64,000 nucleotides of DNA from Istiophorus platypterus (taxonomy: Eukaryota > Chordata > Actinopteri > Istiophoriformes > Istiophoridae). The notes under the pieces were generated by a model that was not told the DNA's origin, made no database searches, and saw only the letters and a list, made by a program, of their open reading frames with translations. The stretch lies in contig CM029121.1 in assembly GCA_016859345.1 (NCBI GenBank), positions 7,660,411 to 7,724,410 of the forward strand. The letters are read 5' to 3'. The position numbers and the translations under genes are program-made. This document shows positions 35,423 through 50,159 of the stretch, one piece after another (position 1 is the first letter of the stretch; each line of letters opens with the position of its first letter).

Positions 35423-38400
35423 CTCCTTTTTAAGGTATGGTCACACCAGAAAGTGGCACAGCAAAATTCATCAGCAAGTCTTTGCAAAATAAGTGTATCA
35501 TCGTGATGGAGTGCCTTGCAGAGCTAGTTGGGGAAATAGTATAATGGATGAGCTAACGGCTAACATGCAAGCTAGCTTTGAACATGCTCCTGTTGGTCAG
35601 TCTCAAGAGTTTATTCAAATAGTGGGGAAAAGCTCTTTGAGCTAGCGAGCTCTCAGGCCTTAACACTTGGTTCATTCCCTCTGCTGAAACTGAGACAGTT
35701 AAATGACAATTGGCAAGCTTGTTAGCTTGGTTTCTAACAGGACAGTTAAGTTCACACAGAGTATTCCAAAGACATATTTTTGCCATTAAATCCTGTCTTA
35801 TAACTGCAGAAAAAAAATTATTGTCTTTAGTGGTGCAGTTTATACTGCAACAGAGGAGGGGTGATAAGACACAATAGCTCGGTCTCTTTTAGACTGGCTG
35901 GCTCACCCCTTCATAAAGGGCCACATCATCGAATGGCTTGGTATTGGTCAACAGACCAAGTAAGTTCACCAAGCTTGAACTTAGGAAAAAAAAATTATCA
36001 TGGAAAATTCACAGAGATTTATTTCAAACCCAGGAGTGAATCATCCGATGATTTGTGACATCTGTTGCTTTATGCGTTGATGAACACTCTTACCGTGCCA
36101 TACACAATCCACAACAATGTATTTGAACATTGTAACTGTGCTAAATGATCGGGCTGTCACAAAGAGGGATTGAGGATCATGTAGGATACCCTCTTTCTCC
36201 CTAATTTTAGGACAGCAAATGATATATCAATCCTTCCACTCCTGTATCACTTGACCACCTAAAAAATGACTAGGTCTGAATCACACCTCTCTATAAAAAC
36301 TATACCACAGGGAAAAGTAATTACTCTGTGGAAATAATGTACATACCTGTCTTGGTAATGGTATGCATGCTTTGTAGCTGTGAGAACATCTGCCTCCTTC
36401 GCATTCATTCAGGGAGTGTGTTACAGTGTTACAAGAGCTCTATTTAACAGAAAATAATGTATGTTATTAGTGATGATATATGATTGATCCTGATATGAAG
36501 TAATGTTAGAAGAGTAAATAATGAGACCGTGAATTAACTTGTGTCTGAAAACTAGAAGAAAGATGTAGTCTTCATTTTCCCTTCAGTAAATGATTATACC
36601 AACAATTTCCAACAACTGTGCCAGGACTTGTGTCAGTCTGCTTAGAGGAAAGATGCTTTGTGACCAAAAAAACATATTTGTCCTAACTACTGATGATAAA
36701 TGATACCTGTCAAAGCAGTGAGCATTAGCACATTTAGCAGAAAGTCAGGCATGCTGTCAGGGTACAGATGATCTTGGCCCGAGCTCCAGGGGTAGGCAAT
36801 GCAAAGGTCACGCAAAGGTCAATGGTTGACCCTTAAAAGAGATCAAGTATGACAATTAACCAGCCTATATCACTGACAATAAAATATAATGCAATGACAG
36901 ATAAAATGTGTTGAAAACACATTTCTCTGAAAACATTTGCCATCTGATACCCCACCCCCAGTGTTAGTGTGAAACTGGTGCAGTGGAATTGCTTAGCCAG
37001 TCAAATGTGCAGAACACACACGTGCCACGAACTGACCAGCCAAGTCAAAATGCCAAGTCACCAACTATTAGGGGCTCATTTTTTTTCTCTCCTGTTTTGT
37101 TTTAATGTAAGAGTAGGAATATGCCAGTCAGTCTAATTTTGAGACATTTTTTTTTAAATAACTGACTAAAAATGGCAAGGCCTTGATGGGTTTATAACAC
37201 TGGATTTGTTTTTTAGAGACCTCCATGAAGGGGAGTCCCACCATTGAGGTCACTGAGATCCAGATATCTTTTTTTTTTACCAAGTTGTATTCGATAAGTC
37301 CTGAAATAATTGCTTAAAAGTAACTCTACTGCTGCAATGATACTTTACAACACTAAGATTTTCTCATCTGATCACTTGCATCAGTTATTATGTGTGAGTG
37401 GGTAGAGTGAATGATCTTGTTGTTACCATAAAATCTTCGCTCAACACATTGGTTCTTTTCAATTATGTTAATTTTACCTAGCGAGCTGTTTGTAGTTCAA
37501 TGCCATTCATCTCCAGACATCATCTGCTGAATATTTCCTATGAGATTGTGCTACATTAAACAGTGACCATCCATCATGATGACAGCTAGTTAGTTTCAGT
37601 TGAGTGAATCAACTAGCCAGCTAGCTAACATTAAAGTCAAGAGATATTGTAAGTTCTTTCAATTCAGTCTGTGTAAATGGTTTAAATGCATGTTGGGATG
37701 AAGTGCCCCTTTACATGTTTATTTTTTCAGATAATCTTAGCAATGGCAATTAAGATTTGCATATAAATATCAGTTGACCCTGTGTTTACCAGCTTCACAG
37801 ACACAGATAAAAAATAAAAAGACTGCATCAGATCAAACCTTTGGGAAGTGATATAGGACAAGATGAGGGGAGTGAGAGAAAAATAGAGAGAGATGAAAGA
37901 TGAAGAGCAGGTACTGCCCACTGTGCCCACGTTAGGATCAGAATTGTTTCCTTGTTTAACATAAAACAAATACTGTCCTGATCACATTCAAACAATGTAG
38001 GCCTAAAGCAGCAACACAAATATAGCATACCTAAAGTGTCATAATCTAGTGTTGTTGTATAAATATTATTTAGTGTATAAAACACATTTCACTTATGTTC
38101 ATGTGCTGTTTAAGACACATTTCTGTAAGTCACACTGACATTGTTTGAGAGCTATTTTTTTAACCAATGTTTGCCCTGCATATGTCTTAAAATGCACATA
38201 TTTCCCCCTGAATCCCCCAAATCCCCCTCTAGCAAGTGTTACTTCAAAGTTAATGGCCAAGAACTTATCTAAATTTGCCAATTAAGTATTAGAGCAAAGG
38301 GTGGGTGTGGGGTGGTGGTGCTGGACTGGGCTTGCGTGAGGGGCCAATTTTAGAATATTTTGTTTAGTCTATAATTCCTAAAGGCTGGCCTGCTGTAAGT

Positions 38401-41013
38401 ACTGTACATCCCTCAAAAATATTATTCCAGTGACAATTAAATTGGCCAGGTTGTGCTCTGATATATCGGCATTTTTGTGTGTTCTGTCTTCTTTATTGCC
38501 TTATTAGTCTGTCTGTTTGTTTTTGGTTTTTTTTTTTCAGAAGTGAGAGGCCTGAGGAGAGTCCTTCTTCAACAATCAAACAGTGCAGTTTAATTTTGTG
38601 TCAAAGATTTTTGAGATTCAAACAACCTATATTCAGAAGATTACATACTCTATGTGGATGAATTTGACTTTGATATAAATCCCTCAAAAACAAAAGAACC
38701 AACATTACAGTATATTACACATTTAGCTGTTGTGTGAGTAATGGTTAACCAGCACTGAGCTGTCATTAAAGTATGTACAGTGATGTCTTGAGCGAAAACT
38801 ATGGAGACTGTTGACTCCGGCCTGAGGTGCGAGACAGGTAGTTACCTAAGATCACTGTTTGCAGTGTAGATCATTGATCATCATTGATCATTAAATAAGT
38901 GTGAATATGCTCCATGATTCGGCTAATGTCTTAGACTGCTAATGTTCAAAATTAAGTCTGCAGCAGAATGTGTCATTGGCTGCAAAAATGCATCTTTGAT
39001 AAACCTGAATTCATAAGAAAGTCCTTATTTTTCATTTCCTTTAATCCTTTCATTTGAACATGGTGCTCCCACTGCAGCCACAGGCAGGAAAAAAGGGGAG
39101 AAAGAAGAACCTGACAGGTCAAGAATAAAGCAGAGAGCTGCGTTTCAGATTAGTTACAGTGCTTTTGTTCCAGAGGGAGCATAAATAACTGACTACAGTC
39201 TTGGCTTCACATGAAGTCTAGATTCAGTCTTACACTATGCATCATAGACAACTTGCTGCCATTCAAGCTTCTACTTTTCGAGTACTGACTGATAAAAAGG
39301 TGAACTAGATATGTATGGACTATTGAACTGAAGTATTTTGACAGGGCTGTTATCTTAACTGGATGAGAATAAACAATATTTTGAGGAAGGCAGTCTAGAG
39401 GCTCAGGTGTTTTATTGTTGGCAGGATTTAAGAAAGACGACAAATCTGACAAATGTGTGGAACCATCATGTCTACAGTTGCTAGACGATGCAGTCCTCAC
39501 AATTTAGACTATGAAGCAAAAAAGATGAGCTCCTTGTACTTGTTGTGCATAACTGACTAAGTTTTCTGTAAACACATACTATAAGTACCCAGCCTGTTAT
39601 CAAGTAGAGATATCAGCAGATCTCAGACCTAAAGCCAAGTAAGAGTTACCGAGCAATTTTAGAAGATTATTTTACAAGATAACAATTTCCTGTTACAAGA
39701 CAGTCATAAGAATTATTGACCAAATGACAAATAGTAATATGGTAAAATGCTCAAAAAGTATTCAAAATGAAACAGAAGAAATTTAAAACCCACGTTATCA
39801 GTGATACAACTGGACATAATACTATGGATACATAATATATAGTGTCATGTTTCACCATATCTGGGGGTGTGAAAACATTTTGTGTGATTTCATTCAAATG
39901 TGCGAATGTGTAAAAACCTTTTGATCAAACGACTGTAAATGTTTAAATGTGTAAAAAATATCTTAATAAATAGATTTATTTTTGAATACCTAAGGTCTGT
40001 GATGGGTGAAGGTGATCTGTAGCTGTGCATGTCATTTTGTCAAATGAAAATGATTTGAACGAATAATTACCAATGTGTGGTTTGAGGTTTGCATTTACAC
40101 TATCTGTTTTGTCAGAAAAAAAGTTCACACAGAACTCAATTATGTGTGAATTCCAAGTTTACAAGAAATGGCTAGATGAGTGATGCTGGTGATCAGCATT
40201 ATGTTGCTTAACAGTGAATTTGGCCTTGAATTATAAACGTTTACTATTCAGTTGATATTTTGCAGAGTTTGGAAATAAGATGCTTCTTAGATGTCAGCGT
40301 GTCATTTAGCTATGCATTTAAAGGTAAAATTAGCCATTATGCTGTTGTACTGTTTAATCTGTATTTGTGAAACATAATTTCCATTGGATACCGTGGGTTT
40401 AACTCTAAATCTGTGCAGTGAGATTGGTTGGTTACATAGATATAAGCCATTTGTTGACTGTTGGCTCCTACACTTCATTTTCTGAGGAGCTCCTTAATTT
40501 TCTTTCATGCATTGAAATTGTACTCATGTTGTAAACACATGAACGTTTTTGCTTCAAGGTGCATGGATTCTGGTTTATAAAGCCTAGGTCTACATGCAAA
40601 TATTGTGAATTTTCCTTTCAATTTATTGTTTACACAGGACATTTTGTGCTTGTAATAGCCAACCTGTGTTACCTTACTCATCTCCATGCAGTTCCCCTCA
40701 GCCACTGTATAATGCTCCAATTTATGATTGACATTTAACTTTTTTCTCAAACCTGAATGCATGTTTTTTTGCACATCTAACATGTACTTTTACTTTAATA
40801 ATTTAACTTCTTTTTGCTGCTTATATATTTGTTATTTTACTAAAGTTGGATTTTTCATGCTACATTAGTATTTTTTTTTCAATTTATCTACTTTTGTTCT
40901 ATTTAACAAGTAGTTAAGTCATATAGTAAAATACCATCATCAAGGTCTTATTCAAGGTAACGTTGCATTAATGTGGCGCATTTGTGGGATTTTTGAGCAA
41001 ATTGCTCTTGGTT
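35423..41013. other. intronic stretch, mostly unrecognised
   Basis: Contains the DR5 motif. Short tatatcggc-type pieces near 34760-34840 and 38460 resemble a common teleost palindromic repeat but are too worn to call. No gene. Confidence 0.5.
36805..36832 (+). promoter_or_regulatory. consensus DR5 nuclear-receptor motif with third half-site
   Basis: AGGTCA at 36805-36810 and AGGTCA at 36816-36821, separated by five bases (CGCAA), form the textbook DR5 arrangement bound by RAR/RXR. Both half-sites are also preceded by AA, giving two NBRE octamers (AAAGGTCA). TGACCC at 36827-36832 adds an inverted half-site. Function is not shown by sequence alone. Confidence 0.4.
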
Positions 41014-41060
41014 TTGTCTGTCTGTCTGTCTGTTTGTCTGTTGTTTGTTTGTTTGTTTTC
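41014..41060. repeat. (TCTG)n-(TTTG)n tetranucleotide tract
   Basis: Tandem gtct units passing into gttt units. Confidence 0.9.
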
Positions 41061-41235
41061 AAAGTGTTCAGAAATGGTTTGATTTTGCACCAAATCTATA
41101 GTATCAAGTCAAACCATGCTGCAGTGACCTTACACATAGTTAAGCTTGGGAATGGCCATCATATGCCTTGAGTAGGTGCCTAACCAATGTGTCTCTGACA
41201 GTGTTAAGACCAGAGTTGCATCCCACCTCTCTCTC

Positions 41236-41384
<149 letters not shown>

Positions 41385-43194
41385 ATCCTCAGTTTGTCTC
41401 TCCTTCATGGGGGAGAGAGAATGTAAAGCCGAATATATATATATACACAGTAATAAAGTATATAAAACTGCCGTCATTGTGGTGACCAGACTGTGTATGT
41501 AGCCCACTCTATTATTTTATTTCTGTGGTTACTGGACTTTACTGCAGTTGTTTGGGGCTTTAAAACATCAATGGACTTCAGGCTGATGGACTGTCTGTAG
41601 CCTAGGCTGCTACAGGGACAATAGAGACATTATAGTATGTATATATAATATTACAATAGAGGCATTTGAATTGCCAGGGGAAACCATTCATAACAACAAA
41701 TACACACAGCTTGTGATTTTGCCATATGTATTACTAGTTAAGGTGCCCACAGTAATGCAAATAAATTTCTGTAGCCATATACTGTATCTTTATTCTTCCT
41801 ATACCCCAGGAAAATTTCAGCTCAGTGTGAGAGTCTTTACTGCATTGTACCATCATTTATGGTTCTGCTAGTTTCCCGTCTCTCCTCTGCTCTATTTGAG
41901 TTTCACAGAATCACACAAACATTGTGGAGCAGAGGAGAGACGGGTGAAGCGAAGACAACGTTGTCTGTATGGGTTATAAACAGGCTCTGTGATGAACTGG
42001 AAAAGTACTCAAAATGGCAAATCCTTAGCAAAACAGGGGAAAGAAGGATTTGAAATAATGAATGTATGTTGCTGGTTCCCAGCTGTATAAGTACTGCAGT
42101 ATCTGGGAATATGTCCTCACTATGAAAAGAGGCTATTCAGTGTGACAGACTATACTTACCTTATATTGCCAGAACACATGACAGGGTTACTGTACTGTTT
42201 GAATTAACCAGTAATATTTGCATGCAGATGTGTCATAGGTATTGCTTTCCTGACTCTAATTTCTCCTCCTTATGAAATTATTTTCTCACCAGCTTTTTAA
42301 ACCTGTCAGGTAAGTCAATCAAAACATTCATGTTGGTCTTGACTAAAAAATCAATATGAAAATCCTCGTTGTCATCATTTTTTGATCTCTTGAATTAAAA
42401 AAAATTAAGAAAAACCTGCATGTCCAGTATTTGAACAGCAACATATTATTGCTGCAGAGGACACCCGAAGTCTACCACCAAGAGATTGAGGAAAGAGAAG
42501 AGAATGGAGAGAACCAGTGTTTGCAGAGTTAATTTTGTTTTTACATTAACATTATTAAATGCTGTAAAATAATAGAAACTAAATGCCTCTAAAAGCCTTA
42601 TGTGAACCATTCTTGTAGTCATTACACCTTTACTCCAGGTAACAGCAAACTGACTAATTGTGGTATTATATAATGAGATACAGTACTGATAGCTTTAGAC
42701 CATATCAGAGCTATATTAGCAGTTATACTTCAAAACCCCAAAAATCAAATAGGGGTTAGTTCACAAAACAGTATAAGCAATACACCAGCTATAGTGTGAA
42801 GATAATTACAGTTAAAAAGGTACCAATTGTGCAGTGGCCAAATTCAAATTTCGATTTAGTTTAAGTGAGCAATGCAAGTTGTGTATCATCAGTAAAATAG
42901 GTTTATGACTGACAAAAGGAACATTTTATGAAATTTTATGAACGATTAATTGATTTAAGCTAGGAGTTGTTTTGTCCAACCCAAATGACATTATCTCATA
43001 ACGGACTGATATCACCTAATTCCTGCTTTCATGTCTCTGAGCAAAATCATCGTAGCTGCTGTTAGCCAAGTTAGCTAAATGTTAATCTGTGAGTTCTGAT
43101 GGGCTATTCAGGAGGAAGTGTCAAATGTGAAAAAACACCCAAAGATTTGATTTGTTTTTTTGTATTTGTTTGATTTTATTTGTTTTTGTAATTT

Positions 43195-43440
43195 TGATTA
43201 TTTTTTTTTTTTTTTCACCACAAACATTAAAATAACTATAAAAAAAAACAACCTTTCTTCAGTCTCCTTTATGCTCCCACACTGATTATTTATTCAAATC
43301 TTTCCCCAAAAAAAAAAAAAAAAAAAAAAAATCAATCATTCATTCATCACAGACCTTGTGAAAAAAAAAATTAATTATTATATTATATTTTTTTTTTTTT
43401 TTTTTTTATTAATTTTCAAAAGATTTTGATTTTTTTCACA
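43195..43440. repeat. A/T homopolymer cluster
   Basis: Three long runs: T near 43200-43215, A24 at 43308-43331, and T19 at about 43388-43406, embedded in AT-rich sequence. The A24 and T19 runs are complementary and about 57 bp apart. Confidence 0.85.
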
Positions 43441-45400
43441 TTTCACACACATAACATTGTAATAATACAAAGTGTTCATACATTCAGATATGGGGATACA
43501 AGGCAACAGAACTTTTTTTTTATATTTTTAAGTATTTTATATACCACCCCCCCCCCAATCACTCTTTATCCTGGCTCTGCTCAACCTTATCATTTCTGAC
43601 TCTAGAAATGTGCTCCCAGTCTGCTTAGGCTGAGTTATGACTTTTTTTTGGGAACTCATAGAGTAATCTTAGTTAACTTTAACTTTGTTTTTCTTATCCA
43701 GAGTTCAGCCCATCAGTTTCAGCCTTGCTACATTCCACTATCTCATGACCCAAGTCCTTGTTTGATGTGCTGGATTGCCACAGTTTCTCAGCAGACAGTA
43801 GTATAAAACTGTACCTAGCCTTACAGATATGCAGATTAATTATAATGTGATCATAATGACAGCGAAATATCACCCTGATTTTCTCCTCTCTCCAGTACAC
43901 CCTTGACTTAATTGTCCACATTCTTGATTGTAATCAAAACACTTCAGTTAAAGGGTTAAAATCCTGAGGCTGAAGCTATTTTAGGGCCGTGTGATTCTGA
44001 ATATTGATGAGTCAGATTGCCGGTGGTTGGTGAGAATCAATCCAGTTGAAGAATGGGAGTGTCGGAGCTGTTGGGGCTGTGGCCAAGTTGTTGTGCTGCT
44101 CCTCAGGCAGACGTGAGAAGCCTTCCTAAAGACCTATCTGCCTGCATCTGTATTCTCTGCCTGGCACCCAGCAGATGCTGATGGACCCTCAGAGTAGGGC
44201 AGATTTACATATTGGTGATTCCAAACAGGTGCATGTGAAATAAAGCATGGCAGGTCAACAGCTTGTTGTAGATGTTGTGTATAGAGTGACAACTATCAGT
44301 GGAAGTGGACTGCCAAAGTGTGCTCAGAACATCAAATTACAGCATCAAGTGTGTGCGTTCAGCATTGTTTTGAGCCTGACACTAATGCAGGCAACATAAC
44401 ATGGATTACCGTCCTGCCTGGTTATGTTTGTGTGTGCATATGTGCATGTGTGTTACTGAAGTACTGTACATGCTATATGCAGAATCATAAGCCCATATGC
44501 TTCCAATGACCAGAATCATTCATGTGCCATTAGCAGGTGAAGTGTGTGTCCCTCACTGTGCAGGCCAAGCAGGATTTGTCCTTACGTGACATGTTTGTGT
44601 GTGTATCTCAAAGGGGAGCTGTTTCATTAGACTCTCAGAAGGGGTCCTGGTCCCATACAGCTGGGCCAGCAAAGACTCTAGTGCAAACACCAGCATACAA
44701 ATTAAGCTCCATTTTTATCCTTTCTTCCAAGATTTCAGAGCACTAATCTACTCATCATTTACTTGTTTTATTACCAGGAAGCTTAATGACTACTCAGCAA
44801 GAGTCGAGTGGCCTTCTATTTGGCAATTTCTCCCCAGAATTTAAAATCTTAGTGTAAGTAATTACTGCAGTCTAATTCATTTTGTGGCCTAAAGCAAACG
44901 TTAATTGAATAAATGTGTCTTTTTTCTGTTCTGCTTCTTTTCTTTCTGTTTTGTATATATGGGTTTAACCAGTGCAACCAAGACCAACCAACCTCTCCCA
45001 TGAAATGATAATTTCTTTAGGAGGTACACATACACACGTTTCTTATACTATGAACATCAAGTGATTAGAAATAATCTAGACCTCCATTGTTTGCAATGCA
45101 TTGTATAGGACATAACTTTTGCTCATGATCTATTTGCACTTACATTTGAATCTTCAAGTTTTCTGAGTAACACATTTAAATGAAAAATTCAATATCTGAT
45201 TGCAGAAACTCTGGCATTTCCAGGGTACAATTGTTAAGGAATGTGCAAAAGCAAAAGAATCCCACATTGACCACTTAGCTTAGATAATGACAGTTCATAT
45301 CTCTGTATTTCATTCATTAGGATAACTTCTTGGTTTCTCTGACTTGTGCCATGTATTTGCATGTTTTTATGTGAGGAAATATTGCTGAATGTGAAGCCTG

Positions 45401-45440
45401 CATTAGTATGCATGAGCTTAATTAAATATGCATTCATCAA
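45401..45440. promoter_or_regulatory. candidate POU/homeodomain motif cluster
   Basis: ATGCAT at 45408-45413 and 45428-45433, exactly 20 bp apart, flank TTAATTAA at 45418-45425. ATGCAT is POU-like and TTAATTAA is a palindromic homeodomain core. Such layouts are common in vertebrate conserved noncoding elements; conservation was not tested. Confidence 0.3.
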
Positions 45441-46170
45441 CTCTACTTTTTATTTGGATTCCCTTTGCAGTAGTATAACTCACTGGTAATCAAGTATGGT
45501 GACATTTACCAGCAATTATAAGCAAGCTGTCCCTGTTTCAGAAAGAGCTGGAGAAGGATCACTCCATTTGGCCCCAAGTGCCATTGTGACAAAACAGAAC
45601 TCCCATGAGAGATGAGGATATTTCATATGAGAATAGAAGGAACAAATAATATTTGCAGTGTGTAATTTTTCATTGTTTCCAAAAAAATGTTAGGAGAGTT
45701 GACATTTCATTGGTAATTTCATATGAAATTTACTTAAAGTGGCCATAATGTCAAAAACCTAACTGTTACACAAAACAGCAAATTTCGGGGGGGGGGCACT
45801 GTTATTTATTAATTGTCTAATTTTTACATTTTTACAATTACAGTTTTCCCATTCAGAGAGATGCTGAATAAACATTTACTCATATGGGGACTTAGATCAC
45901 TGAAAGCTGTAAATAAGGACATGAAACTATTGGATTAAGTAGTTTCCACAAAACTGTATTAGGGTATTTTGCTCTTAGCAGGAAGTGCTACCTTAGGGAG
46001 AGGGGGAGGAGAGGAGGAGGAGGAACACAGATGAACACAGAAAAATGGAGAATATAAAGAAGAGTTAAGAAGCTAGTCCTGATGTCAGTAATCAAAAGCC
46101 AAAATCAATCAGGCATTTATAAGAAAGTGGGGAAACAAATACTGGCATCTGTTTATGTGTTCAAGTGTAT

Positions 46171-46196
46171 GGTCTCAGACTTTTCAACCACCACTG
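46171..46196 (-). mobile_element. solo Tc1-like terminal repeat
   Basis: ggtctcagacttttcaacca followed by ccactg, then TA. It is the same type of end as 7348-7425, but no matching partner end was found nearby. Confidence 0.5.
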
Positions 46197-48286
46197 TATA
46201 TGTATTGTTTTCTTGGTATTGCACTGTAAATGCATACATGCTGTATTTGGTGGTACATATTTAAACACTCTTTTATAGTGCCAGCGTTTTTTTCTTTTTC
46301 CAATTGAAAACAACTCCCTTGGAGAGATGTGGTGAAGCAGACTTCAGTGAACAGACAAACTTAAGCTCGCAGTGTGTGGTCCTACCACTGTATTCCCTTC
46401 TTCCATAATCAAAGAGCGCCTCGGTCGTGAAGAGAAAGTGAAGACAAAAAACAAATAGCTGGCTCCCTAGATGCCAAGCTGCATGTTAAAAGCTACTGAC
46501 TTTCAAAGGTGTCACAAAACACCTTTGAACTGCTGACAATATAGAATACAGTTTAAGTGTAATGGAAATTCCATCATGGAGGTTTGACCAATCATCTAAT
46601 TTCAGGCCTTACAAACATACTTCGCGTCAGAACATTTAGCTCTTCCTCAAAATCCAGATCCAATCGCTTACAGTGACAGTGTTGACACATCACCTTACAC
46701 TTCAGCTCCTTTGATCACTTTGTTTACCTAAGACATCCAGTCTTTTCAATGCTCAAATTTCATCAGCTTAAATTTCTTTCTTTGCTTGTTTCCCCTGTCA
46801 GACCAACCTTTTTTCACTGCTTTAAATTCAGCTAAAATTCCAGTCTTTTTCACTGCATTAACTTAAGCTATTATAGCCTAAAAAAATTGTTATAAGTACT
46901 CCAAGGAGTCAGTTGTTTAAGACATTGTTTCATTTGCATTTTTTCAGTAGAAGCTGAAACAAGTGTAATTATAACCGTTTCTTGATCTATTTTTGGTATT
47001 TTAATCTTGTTCTCTTAGAGGAATGTAGTCAGATCAGGAGTTGTGGCTGATGTTGCCATGTAAACACCGCAAAGATATTACATACAATATTACTCTGGCC
47101 CACATGATATTGAATTTGACGTTGGGCTGTCTAGATAAACTTGACCTAATACTTGACAATACATCTTTGGTAACAATGGAGCACTGGCATGTTTACAAGT
47201 CAGTATTGTCTTATTTACACTAAAACTTGTTTTTTTTTCAGTATTTTCTAAGTGAAAAGAAGTCCAGATCTGAAACTTGATAATTGCCTTTTTTTGTTTG
47301 ATATCTTAAAATATCTTAAATTTCATATATTAAAAGGTTTTAATACAAACACTGTGTTATGCTTAACTAAATAACAAATGTTTCGTGTTGCAGTTCCTTA
47401 CAACACACACAATTTCTGTGACTGCAGATTATTGCTGACTTTGTTTGTCAACAGTCATGTTCTTTTTTTAAGGTCATTACAAAGTTCACTCCAGCAGCCT
47501 CTGGCATATGGTCACACACCTGGAAATAATAGGCAATTTCAGACATGATTATAATGTTGGCAGTTAAATAACCACCAGCATCAACTGTAAATATTTCTCT
47601 CGCCCGAACAGTGATACAGAGCATATTTTTTTATTCAGAGGGATATGCGTTTCCATGTTTGTGTACCAAATGGCAAGACAGTACACAAAAAGAGGGAAGG
47701 GTAAGGCAAGAGTGTCTTAAACTGAAGTTTCTCTAATCACCATTAGATGCCAGCTTCAATTAATCATCTTCCAGTTTAACTCACTAAAATGGAAAATCAC
47801 ATTTTCTTCCAGGAGGTTAGCAAACATTTCAAGACTTTGCTGATGTCCAGACGTTTCTCACAAATGAGCATTGAACCCTGCAGTCCTAGACACCAAGCAA
47901 AACTGCTTTGTTTTCTTTACATAAGCATTTTAAATCCTTCAGAAGCATACAATATATGGCATGCAGTAAATGCTCCCGCTCTGTCACAGTTGTTTGTATG
48001 GTAAGTGATTTAGCTCAGAGGTTAAATCAAAATGTCGGGTTCTAACAATTGTGACAGGGAAAAACTTTCTTTTGGTTTAAATTGCCTGTAAGATTAAAGC
48101 GTAAGTATGGCATTACTCCCAAGTTTCACTGTAATCCCTTTCTCAACTTGAGATGTATGAGCTAGGGCCTATAATGTTTATCCTAAGTGTTAATTTTGAA
48201 AGTTAAGAAACATGAATTGTGCTTGGTCGTCACTTGGAATCGATTTGGATACATTTGTAAAAATAGATGTATCTTTTCTGTGAGAC

Positions 48287-48288
<2 letters not shown>

Positions 48289-48328
<40 letters not shown>
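48289..48328. repeat. (AT)20 microsatellite
   Basis: Forty bases of pure AT alternation. Confidence 0.97.
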
Positions 48329-48330
<2 letters not shown>

Positions 48331-48763
48331 ATGCTTTTCAACCTTTCAGTTCTTATTAGTCTTTGGCCTATTCAAGTCCATACTTCCCAAAGGACAATGG
48401 CCATTGCTTTGCTGGGGCAAAGCTTTCCCACCTATCATCACATAACCACAGTGAACCAACAACATCTCCAGTGAGTTTCTCTCTGCACTTTAATGTCACC
48501 ATTTTAGTAATCCAATAGTGCAGAGGGAAGAACATACAAACATTTCAAGAGTTTGAGCAAACATCTGATATCACTCCCTGGTGTGCACCACAGAAAAATC
48601 CACATCATTAGGTGGTACTTGATGTGGAATTGAAGTGTGCTAGCATGGATGTGTCTTTCTGTTCCTGGTACCCTTCTTATGGCTCTGTGGGAACGCAGCC
48701 ACACATGGCTCAGTGTGTTTGTGTGAAATGTCTCTGGACTTTGATAAAGGAAAACCCTGTGAG

Positions 48764-48885
<122 letters not shown>

Positions 48886-50159
48886 TCTCTCAGTCTTTTT
48901 GTCTAGAAGTGAGGCACAGGCTTTGTCTGAAGAACTTTCAGAGGGCTCACTTGAATTATCTCCGTGCATCAGGCTCTGCTTGCAATTCTCTGCATGCCAG
49001 GTTAGAAGGAGCTCAGCTAAATCTGTCATTATCCTAGACCACTGAGACTGTAATGATTTGAGACAGAAACATGTGGTTTTGGACTATGATGGTTATGGTG
49101 GCTATGATGTTTTATTTCATTATGAAAATATAGCAGTGAGGCTACGGAGGTTAAAGACCTTGCCATATTAGATTTCCTCTGAAATTTTTGGCTTTTTAGA
49201 GGCTTAATCAATTCCTCCGTTGTTTGCTCTTTTTTTGGCCTCAGTTGCTGTGTGAACTGAGGTGGTGAACATCTTTTCATTTTTATTTTATTACTATTAT
49301 TTTATAAACAGGTCTTATTTTTGTAGTTCAGTTAATCCTTGCGATCATTTCAAATAAATGCTAACTCAAGATAACGTAGCAGGTTTTCTGTCAGCTAAAC
49401 ACAGTTTATTCAAAAGAGTGCATGAACCAAATACCTCGGTGGGTACACAGATTTTACAAGAATCAGTTTTAATAACATTTTGCAATTTAATAAAAAATGA
49501 CTTCGCCAAGCTACTACTGGTTTCAACTTGGGTCTGTTCTACTGTAAGTGTGCACAGAGAGAAATATTTTAATGTCAGTCAATTCTTTTTAAAGTCAGAG
49601 CTTTGCTTTGTAGTGTCACTATGTCCCTCTATCTCAACAGCTACCTGATGTGGATAAAGTTTTTTTTTAATCAATACGCATCATAGTCAAAATTACAAGA
49701 ACTGGGATTCAGATGAGAAGAGAAGACGATCAGAACTTAACTGACTTAAAACAGTAAGAAGATTGCTTAGAGATGCAGCTTATTAGATATTAGTGTTCTG
49801 TAAAGAATGCTAAGAGGCCACATTGTGTATGTGTAAGCTGTTAAAATATACAGTACTGGAGATCTTTACCATCTTTGTATTTTTACTATCGAACCTAGTT
49901 TCCGAATGTCAGAATCCTACTTTCGTCTTTCCTATTTACATTTTTTTCAGGTGATGGTTGTTTTTTTTTTTACTGGATAGAGTACATTATATGAAATAAA
50001 ATTATTTTTATACCTAGCTGTGTAATATAATGGGAAGTACATGACAATGGACAGATGTGAATCAATCTAACTACAGAAGCACCTTCGTTAAATGTCGGTT
50101 CAGACCTTTAACAAGGCCATAGTCGCTTGTCCTATTACTCTATCACACCCGCTCTACTC

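Larger units (their letters stand above)
41385..48288. other. intronic stretch, mostly unrecognised
   Basis: Contains the homopolymer cluster, the POU/homeodomain motif cluster and a solo Tc1-like end. A G9 run lies at about 45787. No gene. Confidence 0.5.

Noticed and set aside
48005..48060. tRNA-like sequence (tttagctcagaggttaaatc ... gggttctaac)
   Set aside because: The A-box and B-box-like pieces are too close for a tRNA and no cloverleaf or anticodon arm forms. Likewise 28565-28640 and 20828-20890 have only an A-box-like match, at most worn SINE heads.
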